A DNA stretch of 64,000 nt from JANXQG01 sp963709175 (GTDB taxonomy: Bacteria; Planctomycetota; Planctomycetia; Pirellulales; Thermoguttaceae): the NCBI GenBank assembly GCA_963709175.1, contig CAVPVK010000011.1, positions 186,001 through 250,000 of the forward strand. The letters run 5' to 3'. Shown here one piece after another: positions 56,748 through 64,000 of the stretch (position 1 is the stretch's first letter; every line of letters starts with the position of its first letter). Both the position numbers and the translations under genes were made by a program. The notes beneath the pieces are model-generated. The model saw nothing but the letters and a program-made list of their open reading frames with translations. It was not told where the DNA came from and did no database searches.

Positions 56748-57974
56748 TTATGGCACGGATTTGACCGCCTTAAGACGGTTGTCGACGCGACTGACAAGTT
56801 CCGGCGGCAAGGGAGCGAAGTTCACCCGCGACACGTCCGCCTGGCCCTGGTGGACCGCCCAGCCGAGGAAATCGACGATCTGCTTCCGCGTCGCCTCCGA
56901 CTGGCGATCCGCGCAGACGGCGTAGATCACACCGGTGATCGGATACGAATCCTTGCCGGCCTGATTGACGAGGCTGAACGTTAGGTCCTCGGGGATTTCG
57001 GCGAGGATAGCCTGGGCTGCGGCCGTGAGATTGGCCGGTTCGGCAAGAACGAAGGCCGACTGGTCTTTGTTCTGGACCGCCCCGTAGTCCAGGTCGATGT
57101 CCTGGAAAGAAGTGTAAAGCCGATCGACGTAGCCGATGGCCCCGTCGATTTCATTAATCTTGATGGCCACTCCGGGATTCCGCTCGGCGGCAATGCCGAC
57201 GGGCCATTTGACCTGGGCTGCCGCCGGTCCGACTTGTTCCTTCCAGGCCGGGCTGACCGCCGCCAGATATTCCGTGAAGAGCTGCGTGGTGCCGCTGGAA
57301 TCCTCGCGGTGCACGACAGTGATCTTTTTGGCGGGAAGGGCGACGCCCGGATTAATTGCCTTCAAGGCAGGGTCGTCCCACATATTGATCTTGCCGAGAA
57401 AGATGTCGGCCAGAACTGCGCCGGTAAAGTTCAGCGGCGCCAGGCGCTTGCGTTGCTCCGTCTTGCCCTTGCCTTCCTCGTTCTTGCCCTTCAGATCCTC
57501 ATGCTTGACCTTGAATTCCTCAATATGGTACGCCGGCACAACACCGCAGAGCAGCAGCGGTATATGGACCACGGCGCAACCGTTCTTGCTCGCCTTGTCC
57601 CGCAGCTCGGCCGACACTGGATCATGGGTGAAGGCAATCGAATAGACCTTATCCAGCATGCGCTGGACGCCCAGCGTGGTCCCGGCCGATTCACAAGCGA
57701 TTTCCACTCCCTCGCCCTTGTGCTCTTTCTCCGTGTCGGCCAAATACTTTCTTTTCCAAAGGTTCTCGGCAACCACGAAAATAGCCGAAGTGCCGCCCGT
57801 CTTCAATTGCTGCGGATGTTCAACTGCAACACGACTGGAGCCGAAGAAAAGCCGCGGCGAAAAGTAGATAAGCAGTCCCACGACGGTCGCGATCGCAACC
57901 ATCGCAAGGACCCGAACTCCAACTCCGCCTTTGCGCTGGTCCGTCGAACCGGGCAATGAATTCTGGTCTTCCAT
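56748..57974 (-). CDS. PstS-like phosphate ABC transporter substrate-binding protein
   Basis: A 408-residue protein of the PBP-like (PstS) family. An N-terminal membrane anchor (VLAMVAIATVVGLLIYFSPR) leads to GGTSAIFVVAENLWKRKY, CESAGTTLGVQRMLDKVYSI, then VVHREDSSGTTQLFTEYLAA (phosphate-loop region) and GAIGYVDRLY. A Lys/Glu-rich insert (KVKHEDLKGKNEEGKGKTEQ) sits at about 160-185. The start is the ATG at 57974, with GGAG six bases upstream. No pstCAB genes follow in this window. A tandem YTAAC array lies 110 bases upstream of the start. Confidence 0.85.
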   Translation of the reverse strand: MEDQNSLPGSTDQRKGGVGVRVLAMVAIATVVGLLIYFSPRLFFGSSRVAVEHPQQLKTGGTSAIFVVAENLWKRKYLADTEKEHKGEGVEIACESAGTTLGVQRMLDKVYSIAFTHDPVSAELRDKASKNGCAVVHIPLLLCGVVPAYHIEEFKVKHEDLKGKNEEGKGKTEQRKRLAPLNFTGAVLADIFLGKINMWDDPALKAINPGVALPAKKITVVHREDSSGTTQLFTEYLAAVSPAWKEQVGPAAAQVKWPVGIAAERNPGVAIKINEIDGAIGYVDRLYTSFQDIDLDYGAVQNKDQSAFVLAEPANLTAAAQAILAEIPEDLTFSLVNQAGKDSYPITGVIYAVCADRQSEATRKQIVDFLGWAVHQGQADVSRVNFAPLPPELVSRVDNRLKAVKSVP

Positions 57975-58083
57975 CGCAAACTCCAGACACGCGAGTACAG
58001 AACGAGTATTGTTTTCGCATCGGCGGTGGAAAAAGTCAAGCGGTTCGTTGGAATCTGGCCGCACTGCTCGCAACAAAATCGAC

Positions 58084-58127
58084 CTAACCGAAAGTTAACA
58101 CTTTCCTCATATTGCCCTAACAGCAAT
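58084..58127 (+). promoter_or_regulatory. Four tandem YTAAC-like boxes in 11-bp phase (putative Pho box) between pstS and a PEP-CTERM gene
   Basis: Cores are CTAAC (58084), TTAAC (58095), CTCAT (58106, weak) and CTAAC (58117). TATACT, a good -10 for rightward transcription, starts 15 bases after the fourth core (58132-58137), the same spacing as in the 61424 array. The array could serve the PstS-like gene, the PEP-CTERM gene or both. Confidence 0.6.
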
Positions 58128-58620
58128 GCGATATACTGCTGCGTACAAATTGATGCTTGTGCGAAGGTGAGCAGTGGAAGCCCACCGGATATAACTATCG
58201 CACGAGAGTCGAATAATCCATCCTTTGCGTGACCATTACGAGGCAGCGCTTTAGCACCCATTAGGATCGACAACGCTTTCCCCTCGGGAAAACGGCATGG
58301 GTGCGCTTCTTAAACTCCACTTTCCTTCCGTAAGGCCAATAGCCCGTACCTTTGCGCTGCCCGGCGTTCCGCCGGAAATTGCCCTGGGTGCGTGCTTCGG
58401 CGAGCGTTGGAAAAGTGTCTGAGTCGATGATCAGCCGTTATCAAGGCCGCGCTGTGGTGCGGGCGCCTCGTCTGCACCAGGCCTGCGGTGCGGGCGTCTC
58501 GCTTGCGTCGCCTCCTTGAGTGGTTTTGGCATTGGGTACGTACATCGGGCCGACCTGGAGGGTCCAGTGATCGGCGTAAATAATTTGGCAGTGCAACTTT
58601 AGATTTTGGAGAATTATGCA
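58128..58620 (+). other. Long untranslated leader candidate of the PEP-CTERM gene
   Basis: About 480 bases follow the TATACT without any convincing frame. It holds ACGAGGCAGCGC at 58238, which recurs at 61533 in the leader of the second beta-strand-repeat gene. From about 58450 to 58510 there are two tandem copies of a GGTGCGGGCGYCTCG repeat unit. Confidence 0.35.
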
Positions 58621-59583
58621 ATGAAAGTCGTAAATGTCTTCGGATGTTCGGTGATTGCGGCCGCGGTGGCACTTTCACTGGGCGGCCGCGCGTCGGCCCA
58701 AGAAACCATCACCGAGTGGAATTTCGCCGCCACCAATACGGCCAATGTGCCGAATCCGGCGCCGAGCATGGGCAGTGGCACCTTGGGTTCGCTGGGAATG
58801 ACCAATAACTACCTCTATTCCACCGCGGGAACGAACACCTACGTTCTGCCCGGCACGGCCGGCGGACCGAATATCGTGAACAACCCGGGCACGATATCCG
58901 GCACGGGGGCGACCGCCTTCACCGACATCAATTCGTCGACGGGCGTGGCGAACCCCAGCTTCACCGAGAACACTTGGCGCGATCGCGGAACCAAGCAAGG
59001 CGGCAACGCCGGGTCGGCCAACAACGGCTGGAATCTCGCCGCCCCCGAGTACACGCAGGGGCTCGAGTTCGACGTGCCCACCACCGGGTTTCAAGGCATC
59101 AACGTCAGTTTCGACTGGTATTCCACCACGCAGGGAATCCGCGACATGCAACCGCAGTACAACCTGAATGTCTCCAATTCCGCCGGTTGGACGAACATCG
59201 GCCCGCAACTGATCGCTGTGTCCAACGATTTTTACGGTACGTCCACTCCCACCAACACGCTCGACTTATCTTCTATTAGCGGGGCCAACAACGATCCGGA
59301 ATTTGGCATTCGCCTGGTGTCGGCCTACGATCAGGACCCGACCTTCGTGGCCTCGCAGGAAGCACTGAGCGGGGCAACGGCCTCCTACGCCTACGCCTCC
59401 GCCGCGCTCAACTCCGGCGGGCTCGTGCAGATCTACAACAACAACTCGGGCAATTGGCGGTTTGACAACATCGCCGTTTCCGGCACTCCTCTGGCCACCC
59501 CCGAACCGTCCACGCTCGCCCTGCTCGCCGTGGGCGGCATCGTCGGAGTCGTGGGTTTGGCAAGGCGGCGCCGCAGAGGTTAA
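58621..59583 (+). CDS. Exported PEP-CTERM protein
   Basis: A 320-residue protein: signal peptide (VFGCSVIAAAVALSLGGRASA), a beta-rich domain (GLEFDVPTTGFQGINVSFDW; WRFDNIAVSGTPLATPEPST) and the C-terminal PEP-CTERM signal (TPEPSTLALLAVGGIVGVVG, then RRRRRG). It should be exported and sorted to the surface by an exosortase. The ATG at 58621 is preferred; GGAG lies nine bases upstream. The domain is not assigned to a named family. A strong terminator follows. Confidence 0.82.
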   Translation: MKVVNVFGCSVIAAAVALSLGGRASAQETITEWNFAATNTANVPNPAPSMGSGTLGSLGMTNNYLYSTAGTNTYVLPGTAGGPNIVNNPGTISGTGATAFTDINSSTGVANPSFTENTWRDRGTKQGGNAGSANNGWNLAAPEYTQGLEFDVPTTGFQGINVSFDWYSTTQGIRDMQPQYNLNVSNSAGWTNIGPQLIAVSNDFYGTSTPTNTLDLSSISGANNDPEFGIRLVSAYDQDPTFVASQEALSGATASYAYASAALNSGGLVQIYNNNSGNWRFDNIAVSGTPLATPEPSTLALLAVGGIVGVVGLARRRRRG

Positions 59584-59612
59584 GAGAAGCTGCGAATCTA
59601 GCTGCAAATCGG

Positions 59613-59643
59613 GCCGGGCCGCCACAGTGCGGCCCGGCATTTT
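59613..59643 (+). terminator. Rho-independent terminator
   Basis: GCCGGGCCGC (59613-59622) and GCGGCCCGGC (59629-59638) form a perfect 10-bp stem with a 6-base loop, followed by a short T run (59640-59643). It lies 30 bases after the PEP-CTERM stop codon. Confidence 0.85.
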
Positions 59644-59698
59644 GATGAGAGGTTCACTCTTTCCCCTGCGGGACTATTTGCCCTGTTGAACCAACGAC

Positions 59699-59742
59699 CT
59701 AACTCAAATCTAACTCAGATCTAACAAATATCTAACCAATAC
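59699..59742 (+). promoter_or_regulatory. Four perfect CTAAC boxes in 11-bp phase (putative Pho box) upstream of the DUF1559 gene
   Basis: CTAAC occurs at 59699, 59710, 59721 and 59732, exactly 11 bp apart, with AT-rich spacers. The ATG of the DUF1559 gene is at 59785. Possible -10 elements are TACTAG (59745) and TATAAT (59770). This is the most regular of the four arrays in the window. Confidence 0.65.
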
Positions 59743-59784
59743 AGTACTAGTTTTGTAACAACGTCGTTTTATAATAGGACCTGC

Positions 59785-60932
59785 ATGAAAGCATGGAAAT
59801 TCGAGAGAAGGTTTCGTACGCCGACATTCCCTCGCAAGCACAAGGATGCTATCACGCTTCAACGACGTGGCTTTACGCTGGTGGAACTCTTGGTGGTCAT
59901 CGCGATCATCGGGATCTTGATTGGTTTGCTGTTACCGGCGATCCAATCTGCCCGCGAGGCCGGGCGCCGTGCAGCCTGCCAGAACAATTTGAAACAAATC
60001 GGTCTGGCGATCCTCAACCACGTCAGCACGCGCGAACTTTTCCCTGCGCCGGCCATCGTGAGTACGATCGTAGACGACCCGGGCACTTATGATACCTGGG
60101 CCGAGGCCTCTTCCGGTGCTCTGGCGCAAACAAGCACGGCCAAAGCTGGATGTTGGAGATTCTGCCCTTCATGGAGTACGGTTACCTCTATAACGGATGG
60201 ACTAACCGCGAAGCGGTGTGCGGCGGAATAAACATCAAAATTGCGGAGACAGAAATCAAGGAATTCTACTGCCCCTCGCGCCGCAACGGACTGCGCCCAG
60301 GGGACCGCGCCTTCATGTTGGAAAATGGGAATATGAGGGGTGGCGGCACCGACTACGGCGGCTGCGTCGGCCGCATGAACGGTTGGCAAAACGGCACCAC
60401 CAACCATCATCAATTCGAGACGCTCATCTACCCATACGACGTCGGGCACCAGCCAGCAACCAAAGAGCAGCTCTCGCCCGCCGCGCAGGTCATGACTGGT
60501 ATTTTCTCTCGCTGCAATATTCTCACGAAGCCCCAGGAAATAATCGACGGCACGTCGCATACTATCATGGTTGGCGAGTTGCAACGCCTTCAGGCCACAG
60601 CGGCCCAACTTGCAATGTGTACCGCCAATGGCACCGATCCTGGCTGCGTGGTTAATTACGACGGCTGGGCGCTGGGTGGCTGCGCGACCTTGTTTACTTG
60701 TTCCACCGACCCCGGCCATAGCAATCCTGGGGGTATAAACAACCAGTTTTTCGAATCGCCCGGAAGCGAGCACCCTATGGGTTGCAACTTCGTCATGGCC
60801 GACGGGTCAATCCACTTCTTCAATGAAGTAATCGACTGCGGCGACAACTATGCCGTATTTCCGCTCTTGGGAAGCATGGCCGACGGCCTGAGTACTGCAA
60901 GCAGTGGTCTTTCAGTCCAGATCTCGGAATAG
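59785..60932 (+). CDS. DUF1559 pseudopilin-like protein, one frameshift
   Basis: Two frames give about 382 residues. The N-terminus has a type IV prepilin/pseudopilin signature (RRGFTLVELLVVIAIIGILI) and the planctomycete follow-up SAREAGRRAACQNNLKQIGL. The second part has GANKHGQSWMLEILPFMEYG, EIKEFYCPSRRNG, IIDGTSHTIMVGE and the C-terminal HPMGCNFVMADGSIHFFNE. Together these define the DUF1559 family, which is hugely expanded in planctomycetes and probably surface-exposed after prepilin processing. The frame break is near 60115-60125. It has a putative Pho-box array in front of it. Confidence 0.88.
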
Positions 60933-60953
60933 CACACCAGACGCCCTACGCTC

Positions 60954-61415
60954 ATGCTATCAACCGAGGTTTCCACCGCTAGCAATTGCCCCGCGTCGCC
61001 GAATGGGAGTTCCGGTTTCCGCCGATCGGCTCCAATGATCGCAGTTTTACTGCTCGCAGTTTTTCTGTCGGGCGGTTGTGGTGGAGATCGGGCAGTCGGC
61101 AAAGTGTACGGTACGGTCACCCTCGACGGAAAACCGCTCCCCAAAGCAGTCGTCACGTTCCTGCACATTGGAGGCGGCCGACAGTCCTCTGGGCTTACTG
61201 ATGCCGATGGCCATTATCAATTGTGGTTCCTTCGCGACCGCATGGGTGCGCAATTAGGCAAGCACAAAGTCAGTATTTACACATCGGGCACCGAAGAAAC
61301 GTCCGGGACCCACGAAAAAGAACGTGTCCCGGAGATATACAACACCAAGACCACGCTTGAGCGTGAGGTGGCTGCGGGCGAAAACGAGTTCAACTTTGAA
61401 CTTTCATCAAGATAA
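60954..61415 (+). CDS. Lipoprotein with a carboxypeptidase-regulatory/transthyretin-like domain
   Basis: A 153-residue protein (126 if the ATG at 61035 is used). The signal MIAVLLLAVFLSGGC is a lipobox. The mature part (VYGTVTLDGKPLPKAVVTFL, SSGLTDADGHYQLWFLRDRM, GKHKVSIYTSG) has the strand pattern of the beta-sandwich lipoproteins that commonly follow DUF1559 genes in planctomycetes. It lies 21 bases after the DUF1559 stop, so the two are probably cotranscribed. Role unknown. Confidence 0.75.
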   Translation: MLSTEVSTASNCPASPNGSSGFRRSAPMIAVLLLAVFLSGGCGGDRAVGKVYGTVTLDGKPLPKAVVTFLHIGGGRQSSGLTDADGHYQLWFLRDRMGAQLGKHKVSIYTSGTEETSGTHEKERVPEIYNTKTTLEREVAAGENEFNFELSSR

Positions 61416-61423
61416 GCCGATTT

Positions 61424-61467
61424 CTAACAGAACTTTAACGATCTCCTTATATTTCTTTAACAGAGTT
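61424..61467 (+). promoter_or_regulatory. Four tandem YTAAC-like boxes in 11-bp phase (putative Pho box) upstream of the second beta-strand-repeat gene
   Basis: Cores are CTAAC (61424), TTAAC (61435), CTTAT (61446, weak) and TTAAC (61457). A weaker -10 candidate, TAGAGT, starts 15 bases after the last core (61472-61477). The order strong, strong, weak, strong is the same as at 58084. Confidence 0.58.
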
Positions 61468-61982
61468 CGGGTAGAGTAAGCGTACATTTTGTGAATCTGG
61501 AACCGTTTTGTTCCCCCTATCTCAACTACACCACGAGGCAGCGCCGCACTGAACACCGCGATACCCATCGCAGCCCAATAACTACCTTGATGTTATTGCG
61601 TGCCGTTCAAGTGCTTTCTTTCCAACGTGATCCCCGATTTGGCCACAAGGGTTGGCTTGTTCCGTGCTCGGAGGGTGCGGAGTTTCGGGATCGGTTTGTG
61701 GGCCTCGTAGAGTCTTCGTCTTCCACCGGCTGCAAGGATCGCAGCAGGCCCTGACCCTTGGCGTAATGGCAAGATTCGCTTGAGTTGTTGGCTCGCGCGT
61801 TCGCTCGTGTTTCGTTCCTGGTTCATTGTCGTACCAGGCGTGGAAGGGGGGAAGAAATTCCCGGCACTTGTTGAGAGCGTACTCAACTTGTCCGGGGTCT
61901 TCGAGTATCGAGTTATGATGTTTTTCGGTTACTTGGATGCCGGCGAGATCCGAGGAACAAACTACTTTCAAAAGGTGAGAAA
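61468..61982 (+). other. Long leader region of the second beta-strand-repeat gene
   Basis: About 500 bases without a convincing gene. A minus-strand frame (61582-61971) and a plus-strand frame (61780-61992) exist but look random. ACGAGGCAGCGC at 61533 is shared with the leader at 58238. Confidence 0.35.
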
Positions 61983-64000
61983 ATGCGAATGAATGGACAA
62001 CTTTTGACGAATCGTTTCCTGACGGTTTTACTCCTTATCGGTGTAATTGGCGTCGCCGCCACGGCGACCGCACAAAGTCCTCAGTATTGGGACCCGACGG
62101 CCAGCGGCGGCGCCGTGCTGGGCGGCTCGGGCACCTGGTCCACCAGCGAATGGTGGAACGGGTCCTCGGATACAACTTGGTCCAACGGGAACGACGCCTA
62201 CTTCGCCGGGACGGCCGGTACCGTCACGATTCCAGCGACCCCGACTCCAGTCGCCAACAACCTTTACTTCAACACCAACGGATATACGGTTTCGGGCGGT
62301 GCGCTCAGCCTTTCGGGCGGGACCATCACTGTGCCGACGGGCGACATCGCAACCATCGCCTCCCTTGTGAACCTGCAAAATAACTACAGCGTGGTGGGCG
62401 GCGGCACGTTGACGTTGATCGGGCAGGCCGGGGCCCCCGGGACCGGGACGAGCACCCTATCGTTGACCAACACGACTTCGATGAACATCGATTCCGGGAC
62501 GACCCTCGTTCTCGCCAATAGCACGGGCAATTTTACCACTTTATCCCAGATTGCCCTCGGAGCCGGCGGCACGATCAACGGGAACCTCGTGATCAGCCAG
62601 CCGTACCAAGAGATCGAGTTCATGCCGTATGCAGGTACGGCAACCCAGCCCGCTCCCGGAACATCGTACACTTTCAGCGGCAGCGGCGCAATCTACGTGG
62701 CGGCTCCTGGAACTAGCCTCGCTACTCACAAGAACCAGAACTCCGGCACGCAGGGGTGGATTTCGAACGTCAACGTGCCAATCTATCTGAACAGCTCAAA
62801 CCTTCCCTTTACCCCGTTCGATGTGACAAAACCGACGTTCGCGAGCAGCCCCGTTTTTGGGACTGCCATCGGCGCCACCAAGTGGAGTACCTTGAACATC
62901 AACGCACCGATTTCCGGAAATGCGGACGCGGTGCTCACCTGCAATACTTATGCCACCGGCTGGGGAGGCTCGGCGATCACGTACCTCAATGCGCCATGCA
63001 CCTATACGGGCGCGACGATGCTTGAAGGGAACGGGGCTCTGGACTCGTCTCACGGCGGCTTGGCGTCCATTCCGCCCGGCACCGGCTCGTTGATTTTGGG
63101 TGTCAGCAATGCCCTCCCGGTCGCAAGCAACGTCGAGTTCGATGCGCTGACGGGGAATCCAACCCAATACCCCGTGCTCGATTTGAACGGCAACAATACG
63201 CAGGTTGGGTCGCTCACGGTTCCTGTCCAATGTGACCAACCAGTCCACCGCCATTTTTATCGGCAACAATGCTCCCGGCACCCTTGCGACGTTGACGGTC
63301 AGCGGCACTACGACGCCTTACTACGGCTTCGGCGGAAGACTGGTCGACAGCCCCCTCGCTACGTTTGGCAGCGGTTCGGGCGGAACGCTCGCCGTGGTCA
63401 AGAGCGGTCCCAACACGCTCAACCTCTCCGGTTCCAACACTTACAGCGGGGGAACCATTATCAACGGCGGTTACCTCCAGGTAAGCAACGCAGCCAACAT
63501 GGTCAATGCCTCGGGTACGGGCGATCGGCCCGGTCACCGTGACCGGAGGCGTGCTGGCTGGCTCGTCGGTCGGCGGGAGCGTCGCCGGCGCCGTCACGGT
63601 GCAAAGCGGCGCGGAGATCATGCCCGGCGGAGTCAACGCCCCGGGCGCGCCGCTTTCGCTTGACAGCTCGCTGACGATGCAAGCGGGCAGCCTCCTGTCG
63701 TTCGTCTTCGGTGCTCGAACCTCCGCCACTGCGGCGCAGGTGCAGGCGGCAGGAGCGCTGTCGCTGCCGACTGGCGCCGACAGCGTCACCGTCGATATTA
63801 CCAAACAAGGCAACCTGTACCAGGTCACGCCGTTGTTCACCTTCAGCAGTTTGACGAACGGCACCGCCTCGCTTGCTTCCCTTCAACTTGGTACTACCGG
63901 CGCGGTCCCGGCGGGGTACAGCTTCGTTTTGGATTCGTCGCTGGGTTCGCTGGGAAGTGGGAACCCTAACCAGATCGACCTGTACGATCCGAACATCACG
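61983..64000 (+). CDS. Exported protein with autotransporter-type beta-strand repeats, partial, two frameshifts
   Basis: The gene starts at the ATG at 61983 (AGGTGAG upstream) and runs off the right edge; about 672 residues are visible over three frames. A signal peptide (FLTVLLLIGVIGVAATATAQ) is followed by beta-helix-like sequence with autotransporter-associated repeats (YTVSGGALSLSGGTITVPTG; GPNTLNLSGSNTYSGGTIIN). Breaks are near 63220-63225 and 63515-63525. The third frame continues PVTVTGGVLAGSSVGGSVAG and stays open to the end. A PEP-CTERM tail would be expected beyond the window. It is a likely cell-surface protein similar in design to the 15-20 kb gene. Confidence 0.82.

Noticed and set aside
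58438..58510. Tandem GGTGCGGGCGYCTCG units considered as a CRISPR-like array
   Set aside because: Only two imperfect units without unique spacers; it is a common type of intergenic repeat.
61582..61971. A 129-codon minus-strand frame in the leader of the last gene, considered as a transposase or toxin remnant
   Set aside because: Fragments look protein-like, but no motif could be recognised and the other strand is equally open.

Overview
This is a GC-rich, gene-dense window that looks like a chromosome fragment of a Planctomycetota bacterium, probably of the Pirellulales type. The clues are two proteins with autotransporter-type beta-strand repeats (one of them plus a smaller exported protein ending in a PEP-CTERM sorting signal), a DUF1559 pseudopilin-like protein, a McsA/McsB arginine-kinase pair, a Ser/Thr kinase of planctomycete layout, a PQQ/TPR giant protein, a TatC with a large extra loop, a DUF1080 protein and many palindromic intergenic repeats. 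No rRNA, tRNA, CRISPR array or intact insertion sequence was seen.

Layout. 0-14.4 kb is mostly housekeeping: a PQQ/TPR protein running off the left edge, HU, Maf, an RluA-type pseudouridine synthase, a Ser/Thr kinase, a NYN-domain RNase, pyrB-pyrC, a GGDEF protein, an exported msrB-msrA pair, and an ECF sigma factor with its zinc-finger anti-sigma factor. 15-27.5 kb holds a ~1,660-residue PEP-CTERM surface protein, an esterase, and a Gld-like ABC operon (large membrane protein, ATPase, permease). 27.6-46.7 kb is again mostly metabolism: an enolase-superfamily enzyme, DUF1080, trpE, mcsA-mcsB, a beta-propeller/phosphoesterase, coaD, a class V aminotransferase, a TPR protein, rpsT, pyrK, an RsuA/RluB-type synthase, manA, tatC, a PII protein and a porin. 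47.3-52.5 kb is a glycoside-hydrolase-2-like gene broken by a dozen or more frameshifts, followed by a headless GNAT remnant. 52.7-64 kb holds a glycosyltransferase pair, a histidine phosphatase, a PstS-like phosphate-binding protein, a PEP-CTERM protein, a DUF1559 protein, a lipoprotein and a second beta-strand-repeat protein running off the right edge.

Most notable signal. Four intergenic sites (35806, 58084, 59699, 61424) carry four tandem YTAAC cores in exact 11-bp phase, the layout of PhoB/PhoP boxes in other phyla. They lie next to the phosphoesterase, the PstS-like gene, the DUF1559 gene and the beta-strand-repeat gene, so they may mark a phosphate-starvation regulon that includes surface proteins.

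Caution. At least eleven genes contain single-base frameshifts in otherwise well-preserved coding sequence, several at homopolymers. This points to residual indel errors in the assembly, concentrated at 22-24.7 kb and 47.9-52 kb. Features in those stretches are given as whole genes with the break points noted.
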